A stretch of 64,000 bases of DNA from Xiphias gladius (lineage: Eukaryota; Chordata; Actinopteri; Istiophoriformes; Xiphiidae). The stretch spans positions 25,300,001-25,364,000 of the forward strand of contig NC_053415.1 of the NCBI RefSeq assembly GCF_016859285.1, written 5' to 3'. Of this stretch, positions 13,614 through 24,935 are shown piece after piece. The notes under the pieces are model-generated. The model saw only the letters and a program-made list of their open reading frames with translations, was not told the DNA's origin and did not search any database. Position 1 is the first letter of the stretch. Each line of letters opens with the position of its first letter. A program made the position numbers and the translations under genes.

Positions 13614-14399
13614 TTGTTGCCCACTGAAAGCGTCAGGGGTTGCAGTAAACAAAGGGGCTTTAGAGGTGAATAACCCCAGCTGGGAGAACATGCTGGCTGG
13701 ACTCCCTTTGTGGTCTCGGGGGTCACAGCGTTGTCCCCAGTGAGCTGAGCGTCAGCACTAACAGCAGCTGGCATGCTCCAGGCTCTTACTGGCTAATCCC
13801 ACTGACTCATCAGCAGGCTGCGCCTCTTTGTCCGCAGGTTTAGCTGAGCTCTGTGACCTCCCTCCCGTACTCCTGTCAGCTCCGTGTCGTACCGTAGGAC
13901 TCCCTGCGCTGACGCTCAGACACACCAGTGCTGGATGCGCACAGGGGGACTGCGGCGGGATCGACACATGATCGAGAACACAAATATGGGGTGCATGCGT
14001 GCATCTAAAGATAAACACCTCGGTAATCGGTACTCAAACGCAGTTTTTACATTTTTGATGTGGTTGCAGGTCTTTTGCGGACACATTAAGGACTTCTGCT
14101 CCTTTTGCATTGCAATAGAGCATGTGTGTGCCATTAAATCGATGAAAGAATCCCCAAATACTCACACCACAGGCCTCCGTCTTCAGTTTATCTGAGGTGT
14201 AAATGGTCATTAGACGTGGTTCAGCAGAAACGGTCATTTCCGGTCATCACCTTTCGAACCTCTGCCTCTCCTACAAAAGCCCCCTCGCTCCCCCTTGTGG
14301 CCAGGTGGACTTCCTACTACCACCCCCTAGCCTCTGTTCTGCCCCCTCAGCCTCCCCCCTCCGACGCCCGAGCTCACCCCGATCAGAATCGCTGTCAGA

Positions 14400-15842
14400 T
14401 CCATCAGACCACCTTCTACTCATGGACTACTGTACGGAATACGCAGACACGTCCGCCTTTTATCACTAGGCAGGTCAACAAAAGCAATCTTGGGCGCATG
14501 ACTTGGGCCTCTGGTCCATCAGCACCCAGTGTTCTCCATTTACTATCGCCTCCCGCCCAATCATTCTTAAGATGGCTCTTTTTAATGTGAGGCCTTTAAC
14601 CAGCAATACTTTCATTTTAAATAATTTAATTTTATCTGCCAGTGCATATTTTATGTTTTTATCTGACTGTTGGTTACAAACTCAGGATCACTATCAGCTC
14701 ATTGAACCGTGTCCTCCACATTATAATTACTTTTCCAAACCCAGAAACAGAGGTCATGGTGGTGGCCAAGTTGGCATTTTTAGATGCCATTTTTCAAATG
14801 CCACAAGATACCATGCATCTACTTTTGCTGTTTTGAGGCGTTCCTCTTTAAACGTGGTGGTCTCCATCCCGTCTTATTGTTTTTAATTTATTGCCCTCCA
14901 AAATCGATCTGCAGCTTTTTAGCAGAATTTCCTGATTTAAAAAAAAATTTTTTTTATCAACGCTTGTTTTAAGGTACGACATTATTGTTCTTTGTGGTGA
15001 TTTTAATACTCGTGTTAAGTTTTCACACTGCTGACTATTTAAACATCACGTCATCCTTCGACCTTAAAGAGTATGTTTGTGGACAAACACACGACGTGGA
15101 GTCACTACTCCGCCGCAAAAATATGGTTAAAAATGCCAGTGCTAAATACTTCGCTGATCTTACCGCCGCCCATCAGCACAACCCCAGGTTTTTAAGCAGA
15201 ACTGTTGACCAGCCGGTAAATCCGTCCCCTCCTCGTGCCCCGGCTGAAAGCGATGCTGTCTGTGAAAAGTTTTTAGCCTACTTCACTTACAAAGTAGAGT
15301 CCATCAGAGCTTCTATTTCACCTTATGGCACAAGTTGCAATGTTTATCAGTCACCCCAGAACACCTTAATCCACTTCTGTCCCGTTTCCGTGCCTGAGCT
15401 TTTAGAAATAGTATCTCAAATGAAAGTGGCTTCCAGTCCACTGGATGTAATACCCACTAATTTTTTTTCCCCAGGATCATTGACTCTATTGGGCCCTGTC
15501 TGCTGTCAGTTTTTAACAGTTCCTCTATTTAATGGTTGTGTTCCAGGTTATGCCGAAACTGCTTGCGTACAACCTCTTTTAAAAAAAGAAACCTGGACTG
15601 GATCCTACCCTCCCCCAGAACTACAACCCGATCTCCAAGCTTTCTTTTATGTCAAACATTTTAGAAAGATATGTGTCCAATCGACTGCTTTTAACAACAG
15701 AACACAATAATATTTTTTATATAATTAGAATTTTCAATCTGGCTTTGGCTAACATCACAGCACTGAGACCACCCTTCTCCGGGTGACCAATGACCTGCTA
15801 ATGGCTGTCGATGACGGGATGTGCTCAGCCCTTCAGGTCAGG
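14400..15842 (+). mobile_element. LINE fragment, CR1/L2-like, broken
   Basis: A decayed non-LTR retrotransposon. From 14,563 the plus strand reads MALFNVRPLTSN, the usual start of an L2/CR1-type endonuclease domain, followed by a GRGGG-like glycine patch. Near 14,990 it reads CGDFNTRV, matching the conserved GDFN endonuclease motif in another frame. From about 15,110 to 15,710 a further frame gives the linker (CEKFLAYF) and the start of reverse transcriptase (FCPVSVPELLEIVSQMK, VQPLLKK). At 15,735-15,840 it continues in yet another frame with HSTETTLLRVTNDLLMA. At least three frame changes, internal loss and an early end within the reverse transcriptase make it non-functional. Confidence 0.75.
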
Positions 15843-17038
15843 TCCAGGTCAGCAGAATCAGTGACTTCTTTTACATCTCTTCTTGAAGAGATATAAAAGA
15901 AGTCTTTCCTCGAAGAGATTTTCCATGTTTTTACTTAGTTTTATTGATTAAACAGATTACTCGATCCTTACAGATCTTGTTTTCTGCGAATAAACGTCTC
16001 CTGAAAGCTGCATTCAGTGACGCTAGCAAACTCAAACAAACATCTACCAACCAATAAAATATGAATATCCTGCTAGTCGTATAATGTTACAAGCTTGTGA
16101 CGTCATGTTACAGAAACACAGGCAAATGCCGTCTCTTTTCTGTTGTTATTGATCATCACCACGATACTTGTCAGATACAGCCACTGTGTAGACCGTCGTT
16201 ACCCCGGTACAGAAGCCCAGAAGGCTGAAGAAACTGTACGGCGCGGGTCAGCAATTAAGTTTCCGTCGTGGGCCGGTTGTTTTTTAGGTGCAGGGGCCAA
16301 TGTTTTCCAGGTGTGGTGGGGACGCAGACATGTATCTTTTCAAATTGTGTTTATTTCTTTAATTCATTCAAGAATAAAACTGATTCATGAAACCGGTTTT
16401 TTGAAGATTGTTTCCGAGGGCAAATGTCATTTTTTATCATTAGTGATTGAGGCCTGACAGAGTTTCAACGGAGTGTGTCATAATTTCTTTGGCAGAAAAT
16501 GACTCATAGAAGGATGAGTTTTCTGTGTTGCGCCACGAGACTACCGAGTAGGGCGCTGGGATTTACATGAGTTTTGCATTAACATTTCTACCCACAACAG
16601 ATTTGTGAAAATGCAGTTGAACGTTTTTGTGTAAACAGGAGCGTGAAACTTCAGCTTATATCAGGGGCCAAGTGTTTTTGCCGGAGGGTTAGATTCGGTC
16701 CCACGGGTCGTTATTTGCCTACCACAGCTACTGTGATGGTGAAGACTTCTCTCTCAAAAGAAGGAAGACTGTGACCGGTTAAAATATCGTGGATTCAAAT
16801 GTCATCATAAAAAGACTAAACCTCGGATCTCAGTCAGCCACATACTGAACCTGTCTCTGTGGCTGGTGCACCTTTGATTTCTACAGCATTTTAAGTCCTA
16901 TCACTTCAACTGTGACTTTTCAGAAGCCAAGAAGTATCGCATGTTGTAAACATGGCTGTGCAGTGCATTTAAAATGTAACGCACTCAGAGAGAGTCCTGC
17001 TTACTTAAAGTGGCTCAGAATTTCAGTGTAATTTATAC
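15843..17038. other. Spacer between LINE fragment and gene A
   Basis: No exon is recognised here. It contains a 42-bp near-perfect hairpin at its left end (listed separately) and a moderately GC-rich stretch at 16.2-16.7 kb that resembles old transposon sequence but matches no family I can name. Confidence 0.5.
15863..15904. repeat. Near-perfect 20-bp inverted repeat
   Basis: The left arm is gacttcttttacatctcttc. After a 2-nt gap, the right arm is its reverse complement with one mismatch. It lies just beyond the end of the LINE fragment. Confidence 0.9.
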
Positions 17039-17071
17039 CACCCCTGATGATCATGCTGATCATCAGGGGTG
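17039..17071. repeat. Perfect 15-bp inverted repeat, 3-nt loop
   Basis: Arms cacccctgatgatca and its exact reverse complement flank TGC. The hairpin sits about 70 bp beyond the poly(A) signal of minus-strand gene A, so it lies just downstream of the transcript end. Confidence 0.95.
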
Positions 17072-17193
17072 ATGATTCTTTATACGGGAAATACAAAAAG
17101 AGAACATGGAGGGATGAACGTACTGAGCACAATCCTTTTTTATTGAATGTGCAAAGAACAGTTTTGTAAAATGTGAACTAGGAGAGAGACAGT

Positions 17194-18862
17194 TTAAAAG
17201 TCGTGCACGCGGCGGAAGGACCCCACGTTGGGGTTCATGGCTGCCCACTCGTTGAAGCGGCGGTACTCTCCTCTCTCCAGCAGGTACTGACGTCCGCGGT
17301 AGTTGGGAAGCTCGTAGAAGACCCAGGCACCCTCCTGCACGTGGGCAGAGTGAACCTCTCGGAGGTGCCAGCGGTCAGGCAGGTTGTTCACATCCTCGGT
17401 GCACTCCAGCATCTGACCGCTGAAGTCGGGACGCTCGTAGACACGAATCCTGAACACACCAGAGGTCTGCAGCACAAAAAAACAGCGTTCAGTTTATCTC
17501 TGCACAAGGGATGTTGTATAAATTACTCAAATGTGTATGTAAAGTTAATGAAGAACAGTTAAATCATCTGGTGTATGACTCAGAAGGGGCACTGCAACTT
17601 TCAACGTTAGCGAAGATTCAGATCACGAAGGTTACAGAACCTTGTGATGTCTCAAACGTCTTAATTATGCCTGTTGGAAACTGGTTCCCGCTGGAGTTCG
17701 TTATTCTTTACTCATTAAGGGGGGATGACCCTGCAGCCACCGTGACTGTGAAAGGTGGTTGGGTTGGATAGTCGCACGATAGTCTGCATGAAGTGCAGGG
17801 TTCTATGCTGTGTTCACAGGTGAATGGCAAAGATAGACTGCAGAGTTGGCCGTGTGAGAGTATATAACACTATATCCATTACATTGGGGTTTAATTACAT
17901 TGAGCAAGGCACTTTGGCTGACATGAGGCATCCAAGTTGGATCGGTTTTCACGCACTTCCGTGCTATGAAGTCGGATATGTCCCTCTCCCGGCCAGAATG
18001 ACGACTTTGAGACTGACATGAACGCTAGTTGCAAGTAGGAAACTTGTCAATACAGTAACTCTGGTATGACAAAACCCTGAGTCCCGTCTTGGTCAAGGTT
18101 CGGGACAGATCGTGGTTTTGTTTAAATGTCTCATCCTCCAAATCATCTGTGACCTCATTTGTAACGACGCTTTAGTTGATACAAGTGCGCGTTGTTTTGC
18201 AATAGAGGGTCTTGTCAGAAAAAACATGGTATATTAGGGCTCGACGTTTTGCCGTTTGCCAAATACTAACGTTAACACAGTTTCCTCATTATTTTTGATA
18301 AAAGCTTAATCTGGTAGGCATCACATGTGCCTGAAAAAAGCGAATGCCAGTATCATACCGTTCATCACCCTGTGTTGTTCAAGTACATCATACTTCCTGA
18401 CATTTAAGGCCTCTCGTATTTTTTAAGAAGGAACTCACGTTTCTTATGATCCTGCAGGACCTGATGCTGTCATTGTATCCCATCCAGCGCTGGTAATCAG
18501 GGTACTCCCCCCTGGTCAGGACATACTGGTAGCCCAGGTAGTTGGGCCTCTCAAACAGAACCCAGGCCCCGCTCTCCACACGAACGGAGTTGCAGCGGCT
18601 GAAGTGGATGTTGAGCTCGGGACAGTCACTGTTGCACTCATAAAAGCGACCTTGGAAGTTTCTGTCTTCGTAAAACACGATCTGGGGAGGGAAAAGGGTG
18701 TTCAGTGGAAATTTTAAACCAATATGTGAGATATATTGTATAATATACTGTTTAAATATAAAATGTTGCTGGAGCTTTGACCTGTTCTGTCAAATCAAAT
18801 AACGCAAATGATTGGTCACAAGCACCATCTGCTTGCCTGCCTACCTTTCCCACACGGTCCAT
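17194..18862 (-). CDS. crygs: Gene A: gamma-S-type crystallin
   Basis: A structural lens protein of two beta/gamma domains with two Greek keys each. Exons on the minus strand are 18862-18845 (MDRVGK), 18681-18439 (81 codons) and 17466-17194 (90 codons plus stop), giving 177 residues, the usual length for this family. The donors are gtagg and gtgag, and both acceptors are preceded by CAG. Intron 2 is unusually long for this cluster (972 bp). All four canonical core tryptophans are present (about residues 46, 72, 135 and 161), with an extra one near 120. The phrases [15 protein letters not shown] and [11 protein letters not shown] resemble vertebrate gamma-S, while the [14 protein letters not shown] tail is closer to gamma-A-F types, so the exact subclass is less sure than the family. 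A poly(A) signal lies at 17144-17139 on the minus strand. The start is the only ATG in frame before the exon 1 donor. Confidence 0.92.
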
Positions 18863-18937
18863 GTTTGGGGCTTACACCAAAACCGTTCGTTTATCCAACC
18901 TTTCGTATACACAATATTGCCTGCAGGCCCGGTCCAG

Positions 18938-19013
18938 ATTTATATATACAGTGTATGTGGGCACACTGAAATGCACTGCCAGTGGCATCATTGTTATTTT
19001 AATTACGTCAGCA
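18938..19013 (-). promoter_or_regulatory. Promoter of gene A: Maf-like, SOX-like and TATA elements
   Basis: Read on the minus strand: TGCTGACGTAA (19013-19003), a strong match to the CRE-type Maf recognition element; then AACAATG (18995-18989), a SOX-type site; then TATATATAAAT (18948-18938). The TATA box is about 80 bp before the start codon. Order and spacing resemble the gamma-M promoters, but the SOX-to-TATA distance is about 10 bp longer. Confidence 0.65.
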
Positions 19014-20540
19014 TTTATATCCGCACAATGGCTGATGCTGCAATTGTTTTAAGAATGCGCAGTGTGTATTCACTACCGCAACAGCTGACCTTTTGATCCG
19101 TCAATGCCTGATTCCAGAAACGATTTATTGATCCAAATAAATTGTCTCCTCTGCAGCTGCTACTGAGGCTGATGCATTGAAGTTGGCTCGCGGCCACATA
19201 GCACACTATGGTGCAGGCTTTGACGTCTGCGTAGGAGGGGAAAGGTGTATTCAGACTGTCGTGCTCCACCCTCTGACTGCATTCACACCTCATGCCACGG
19301 TCAGCTAACTGCTAACTATTTGACTGTACAGGCAGAATGAGATTAGTCCATTAATCAATTAGGTAACTGATACTATTTTCATAATAGGTTAATTGCTGAG
19401 GTCATTTTTCAAATGAAAGTGCAGAACATTTTATGGTTTCCAGCTTCTGAAATGTGTGGATTTGCTGCTTTTTCTTCTCTTACTTTACAGGAAACGAAAG
19501 GAGGAGTATCTTTGGTTTTAAGACTTAATCAGTGAATAGAGAATAATTTGCAGATTTGTTGATAATGAAAATAATCAGTAGTTGGGGCCCTGTGCACAAG
19601 TCGTTTACGTCTCAGCATTGCTGTGGTTCTGCTGTGGACGGGATGTTTTATCTTTTGAAGATTTGCTACATTTCTAACTGAGATACAATTTAAAAGAATT
19701 GTATTGCAATTGTTATAATTATTATATATTATTATAACAATTTGAAGCGTGTTAGTTGTCACATTATTGCCATCTCATGAAGAATAACAGACCTGATGCT
19801 GTTACTTATGGTAAATTGTACGATTTGAGACTAAGACTACGTTTGCCCCAATATATGTACTGCTTATGCATTTTTCTTGTTTTCGTGGAAAGGAAGGCTT
19901 ATCTTGCCAATGGGTAGAGGCCGGTTTGTGGCACCGTGACCAAATGATGGTATGAACAGTCTCTGGCTGTCACCGTGATCAAATCTGCGACCATACAAGA
20001 GCCTCTCAGGATCAGGTAATTAGTGCAATATTTATATCAGTGAGGATGGACCAAATATTAGAAAAACCCCTCAGTGTAATTCAATATAGTTCAACTGCAG
20101 CCCCCAAAATGACCACACAGTTGAATCTACACCTCTCTAAAACTGTTTCAACACTGAAAACTGAACATCATAACCTTCATGTAGGGAGGATTTATCGCAG
20201 GACTGTCACGCTAGGCTTCATTGTTTTTAGCTTGGCTGCACCCGATAAACAGGCAAATTGATGTTGTTTCATTTACTTATTTTTTATTGTTATATATTTC
20301 ATTAAATCTGTAAAGAGGACTTCCTGTAACTTTCTTTTTTTGATGTTATGAGCAGCTTTGAAAACCAGTGGAGGTTATATGGAGATTGTATCACACAATA
20401 AATACTGTATGAGACGTATTGGCCAAAATAAATAAATATTACTTTTATTATGTTATCATTCATCTTCTTTTATCTCTGTTCAATTTCATGATAAGAGAAC
20501 ATTTGAATTAAACTTCACACAGGCACAGACAAGTATTAGC
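19014..20540. other. Spacer between genes A and B
   Basis: No coding sequence is seen. It holds one degraded interspersed repeat at about 19.34-19.60 kb and otherwise AT-rich unique-looking DNA. Confidence 0.6.
19335..19600. repeat. Degraded copy of the ATTAATCGATTA-type teleost repeat
   Basis: It begins 'gtccattaatcaattagg' and ends 'gataatgaaaataatcagta', with 'ccagcttctgaaatgtg' and 'gagtatctttgg' in between. These are the landmarks of a common teleost non-autonomous element whose longer copy lies at 26.85-27.23 kb. It is shortened and diverged and has no open frame of its own. Confidence 0.65.
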
Positions 20541-20581
20541 ATCAAAGGAATTTAATGAGAGGAATGACATAACAAGAAATT

Positions 20582-21393
20582 TCATTTCTCCATGATTCTT
20601 CTGATGGAGCCCACAATGGCCTTCACAGCTCCCCACTCTGAGTAGTGTCGGTACTCCCCTTTCTCCAGTAAATACTGGCGACCACAGAAGTTGGGATGCT
20701 CAAAGAAAACCCAGGAACCCTCCAGGACCTTGCAGGACTGGACTTCTTGACCGAGCCATTTCTCTTGGACCGACTTCATGTTCTCTGTCAACTCCAGAGT
20801 ATGGCCATCAAAGTTTGGCCGGTCGAACACGTGCAGCTTGCATGGCCCTTTTGCCTGAAACCAACAAAGTCCAAGAATTATGTTCAATTTGAAGTATTCT
20901 GACAGTGCGTTGATCTTTCCTCTTCCGTTTTGTTGGTGACTTACGTTTTTGATGATCCTGCAGGATCTGATGCAGTCATTGAAGCCCATCCAGTGGCGGT
21001 AGTCATTGTACTCCCCTGGACCAATGACATACTGGTAGCCTGTGTAGTTGTTGCGCTCGTACAGAACCCACCAGCCGCCTTCTACCTTGACCGAGTTGCA
21101 TCGGCGGATGTAGCCGTGCAGGTCAGCTGAGTCCCCTTTACAGTCATAGGACTTTCCCTGGAAGTCCCGGTCCTCGAAAAACACAATCTGGAAAAGGCAG
21201 GTACAGACAAGATTATACACTTGTAAATAAACAGAGGGTTTTATCTAAATGTGTGTTTGCGCCTGTTCAAATTCTCATTGACAAAACTTCTGATGTCTAT
21301 GATTCTTGCACCAAATTTAGAGAATAATTAGCTCCTATATCTAGAGTTCATGAGCACGTTTGGAATACTGAAAATTCTCACCTTCTCCATCAT
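20582..21393 (-). CDS. crygs: Gene B: gamma-S-like crystallin
   Basis: The second minus-strand lens crystallin. Exons are 21393-21382 (MMEK; a start at the second ATG would give MEK), 21187-20945 (81 codons) and 20854-20582 (90 codons plus stop), total 175 residues. Canonical tryptophans lie near 44, 70, 133 and 159; a second tryptophan immediately before the first (GGWWVLY) and one near 118 are additional. The usual cysteine at the second position of the first Greek key is partly changed (DCKGDSADL rather than DC..DC), and the C-domain begins AKGPCKLHVFDRPNF, more divergent than its neighbours. Intron 2 is 90 nt, a multiple of three with no stop codon. A variant poly(A) signal ATTAAA lies at 20556-20551, giving a very short 3' UTR, with an AATAAA further on at 20459-20454. 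The family is certain; the gamma-S number is not. Confidence 0.9.
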
Positions 21394-21433
21394 TGGAGCG
21401 TAAAATACTACACCCAGTGACCAACGCAGTACT

Positions 21434-21526
21434 CTTTATACATGGCACAAACAATACTGCCAATGGTTACCAGTGAATGTAACAGTTATTACAATTCAAA
21501 TATTCATCTAGAGTCTGCCCATTGTT
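21434..21526 (-). promoter_or_regulatory. Promoter of gene B: TATA box and SOX-like site
   Basis: TATAAAG is read on the minus strand at 21440-21434, about 45 bp before the start codon. A strong SOX-type AACAATGG lies at 21526-21519, farther from the TATA box than in the other genes. I see no good Maf-type element at the usual distance. Confidence 0.5.
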
Positions 21527-23249
21527 CTTTTCTCACTGAATTGCCTTTCCACACACAATAGCTGTTTAGCAGTGCCAGGTATTGAAACCTCAGTCCCCTC
21601 AATCACCTCAATCCAAACTGGTCTGAACCGTTGCAGTATATGCCTTTTGTTTATTCAGTTTTATGTAAAGCTTTTATGTAAGCTATAAACGTTGAGCTGC
21701 ATTTTACGTATGAAAGGTGCTATTCACATAAAGTCATATAGTATTATCTATATCATAGCAGCCTATATGTATCCTTTAGAATATTACTTTTACATTAATT
21801 GAATATGCAACAATAGAATAACTGACAATTCATAAAATTGAACATACAATTCATGGTATATTAACATAATAACATTAAACTGAAAACTGACTAAAACTGG
21901 TGACACTGGTAACATGGACTTTTCTAAAGACAAACAATAAAGTTGCCCAATTAATTACATTCAATTTTGTCATTTATTTCCAGTTATACTGAACTTTTTG
22001 AAACTTAAAAAAAAAGAAAAAAGAAAAAAAAAACTCAGATGGCTTCTAAAACAAAGGTTAATTACACAGTAGAACCCCAAAACAATAGTGTAAATGTGAT
22101 GATGTTCTTGGCATGTGTCACAACTTGACGTGATTCCTTTTATTTTGGACAATTTTTTTAAATGTCTTTTGCACAACAATTTAGCTCAGTAGGCAATTTA
22201 GGGTTGTCTTCTTCTTCTGCTATTCCCATTATATACTTTACAGGATTAATGTGCAGTGGAATCTCTAAATACACCACTTATACACCACTGCTTAGTAAAA
22301 CCACTGGTTCTACTAAAAAATGTTTTACATTAACACAGTAAATACCCTTTGGGCAAGTTTTGACCCTGCCATAACAAATTTATAGTGATGCATCTTAAAA
22401 TATTTGCTAAATGTTGCTGATATTGTTGTGATGTTAAATATTAATCCTTACTTACTATAAAACACACAGTTTAAAAGACCACCGTCGTGATTTAACCTAG
22501 ATTAACCATCCTGAAGAACCACAGTACAAACCATAGTGGTGTATGATTCGCTGTGAAATCAAAGGGCCTTTGCCAAAGGCCATTTTAAATTGTTTTCATT
22601 TAGAAGTAAAGTGAATAGTTAAAGATAAGGTTATAACAAATAGCATTACATGTAATTGTGCTTAAAGGTTGTGATGACAGTCTATCAAATTATATATAAT
22701 GAGCAAATAAATAATAAAGAGTAAATCTAAGCTGTGTATCTAACTTACTCTACATATTTCTACTGAGCCACTATTTTCATATAAAATCACTGAGTTCTAA
22801 ACTCATTTTCATTTCACTGTGCGATTAAATTTGCAACAGAATTTGACTGGTACAGATATCAGACATCCTTAAGTACAAGTTCCTGTTGGGCATGTACAGT
22901 ATAATAACTTGACTGGAAAATTATGACAGTTTGAAGTCTACATACATCCCACAACAGGATCTGGGCAGGCATCTTTGTGGCTCACTAGCTGGCAATATGT
23001 TAATGTTGAAACGTTCCTTTATTAACCATTTTGTTGGCTGGCACTTGTCAATTCTATTTCTGATTCTATTGTATAGTTTCTCATTACATAATACCTATGT
23101 CTGCCGATGTTTGTCGGTCTTTCCTGAGATGTACACTGTGTTTAACAGCTTTACCGGTGGACACAAGAGAACAGGAATAAAAGCCACCAAGGCGTCAGGT
23201 AGCTTAGTAAGAAAGAATACAGACAGCATTGTTATGAGTGTGAAATATT
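21527..23249. other. AT-rich spacer between genes B and C
   Basis: AT-rich DNA with an A-rich tract near 22.0 kb. No exon, RNA gene or recognised repeat was found. Confidence 0.55.
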
Positions 23250-23356
23250 TTTATTCATTTGACTGCAACGCTCAGGGTTCTGGGGGAGAAGGACAAGTGT
23301 CCAAATGGAAAAAGCAGGTGGGAGACTGAAGGGTTCTCCATTGTTGGTTACCTTCT

Positions 23357-23493
23357 GGAACTCTGAACTTTTCGAGGGGTTCTAGAACGTCCTCAGGATT
23401 CCGGAACCTTCGTGGAGTTTTGGTTGCCTCGGGGCTTTGGAACCTTGTAGGGGTTTTAGAACCCTTCTTTAGAATTCTAGAACGTCTGTGGAC
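23357..23493. repeat. Degenerate minisatellite, unit about 19 bp
   Basis: Six to seven imperfect units beginning GAAC run head to tail; two clear ones are gaacgtcctcaggattccg and gaaccttcgtggagttttg, and unit lengths vary from 17 to 21 bp. If gene C uses the poly(A) signal at 23255-23250, the repeat lies inside its 3' UTR. Confidence 0.7.
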
Positions 23494-23549
23494 CAAGCAT
23501 TGAAATAACTCTTTTAGGGGTGGCAGAACCCTGCATGGTTGCTGCTGTT

Positions 23550-24813
23550 CTAGAACTCTTTGATCATGCGGAAAGATCCCACAGCAGGGGAGGTGGCGCC
23601 CCAGTCTGTATAGCTAGGATACTCTCCACGTTCCAGGAAGTACTGGTGTCCATGGTAGTTGGGCTGCTCGTAGAGAACCCACGCACCGTCCATCACCACA
23701 CAGGAGTAGAACTCCCGGAACTTGAAGGCCTCGTAAATCGATGGGCAATCTTCAACACACTCCACTGCTTGACCTCCGAAATCCTGCTTTTCGTAGAACC
23801 GGATCTTCCAGGACTTTCCGTATACCTTGAAAAAGTCGCATTAGAGAATTAAACTTGATAAAATCACGTTAATATTCAGTATCTGAATAGTTTGACCTAT
23901 TTTTTAATTCCTCATTTACTTTGAGCTCATATCTACAAATGGGTTTCTTGGCTGTTTTCCTAGTTTCCTTCAATAATTGATGTGCATGGGCATGGGCCTA
24001 AAGCACCCTGCTGCCAAATCATGAGCCTTTTATCTCTCCTTTTTGTCTGTTGGCCTTTGACTGATTACTGCTTGGTTGGTGCACTCTGTGGTATTTCACT
24101 GGAGCTGGACACTGTCCTGCACAAAATTAACCCAGAAATGTTTAAAAATGATCCTGTATCCCCTATGTCATGGAACTTACTACCCAATTTCACTTCGATA
24201 TTATATTTTACCTTGTTTGGATCTCGGCGTAGTAAGTACGTTACCTTAGCTTAATGACACTGATGCATTCACAATATTATTATAGGAATAAGACAATCAA
24301 TACTAAATGATGACTTTCAAAGCTTTGTTACCTTTTGGTATGTTGTAAAAAGCATCTACTGGTTATTGAGCTTACATTTTTGATACAGCGACATGACTTG
24401 ATGCTATCATTGAATCCCATCCACTGTTGGTGATCAGGGTATTCCCCGGGGCTCAGGATATACTGGTAGCCGGTGTAGTTGGTGAGCTCGTACAGCACCC
24501 AGCAGCCACTCTCCACCTTAACGGAGTTGCAGTGGCTGAAGTAAGAGCGCAGGTCAGGGCAGTCAGTGCTGCACTCATAGCTTCGGCCTTGGAAGTTCTT
24601 ATCCTCGAAAAATACAATCTGGATGGAAGGAAACAGAAGAAAACTGAAGTAAACCATCAGCCCAACATTGTAATAAGTACAACAACAGCATAGTGTTGCA
24701 CCATTAAAATGACCACAAAGTAGAGACAAGAGACAGTTTACATGCATTACAATTCTTGCCTGACAGATCATGAAAACCTTTGGAAGATATCTTTTGCTCC
24801 TTACCTTCCCCAT
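23550..24813 (-). CDS. crygs: Gene C: gamma-S-type crystallin
   Basis: A two-domain lens crystallin read on the minus strand. Exons are 24813-24805 (MGK), 24618-24376 (81 codons) and 23825-23550 (91 codons plus stop), total 175 residues. Core tryptophans are near 43, 69, 133 and 159, with an extra one near 90 in the first strand of the C-domain ([10 protein letters not shown]). The tail [14 protein letters not shown] is very close to the mammalian gamma-S ending, which supports the subclass. Introns are 186 and 550 bp. The exon 3 acceptor is tttttcaag, with an A at -3 and -4 where most genes have CAG, so it is slightly weak. A poly(A) signal AATAAA at 23255-23250 implies a 3' UTR of about 300 nt, long for this cluster and containing a minisatellite. 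This is the gamma-S gene nearest the gamma-M array and is transcribed away from it. Confidence 0.92.
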
Positions 24814-24860
24814 TGTTAATGATGTTGCTTGCCTCCCACCCAGCTGCAGCTGTGTTGTGG

Positions 24861-24935
24861 TTTATATCGAAAAGCAGAATGTGCAGACGAGGGAAAGCTA
24901 TTGTCATCTAAATTAGGTTGATTTGCATATCAGCA
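24861..24935 (-). promoter_or_regulatory. Promoter of gene C: half Maf site, octamer, SOX-like site, TATA
   Basis: On the minus strand: TGCTGA (24935-24930) overlapping an ATGCAAAT octamer (24928-24921), then ACAATAG (24904-24898), then TATAAA (24866-24861). The SOX-to-TATA spacing is 38 bp, the same as in the gamma-M genes; the Maf-to-SOX spacing is longer (31 bp). Confidence 0.6.

Noticed and set aside
13239-13673. 144-codon plus-strand frame
   Set aside because: It runs antisense to a Tc1-like transposase remnant and through a CCCT repeat, so it is a by-product of both.
20582-21220. Gene B as a single-exon protein of 212 residues
   Set aside because: The extra 30 residues are a 90-nt intron with good gtaagt and ttcag signals at the position where every paralogue has an intron.
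23272-23496. Minus-strand 74-codon Arg/Pro-rich frame
   Set aside because: It is the translation of the minisatellite in the gene C 3' UTR.
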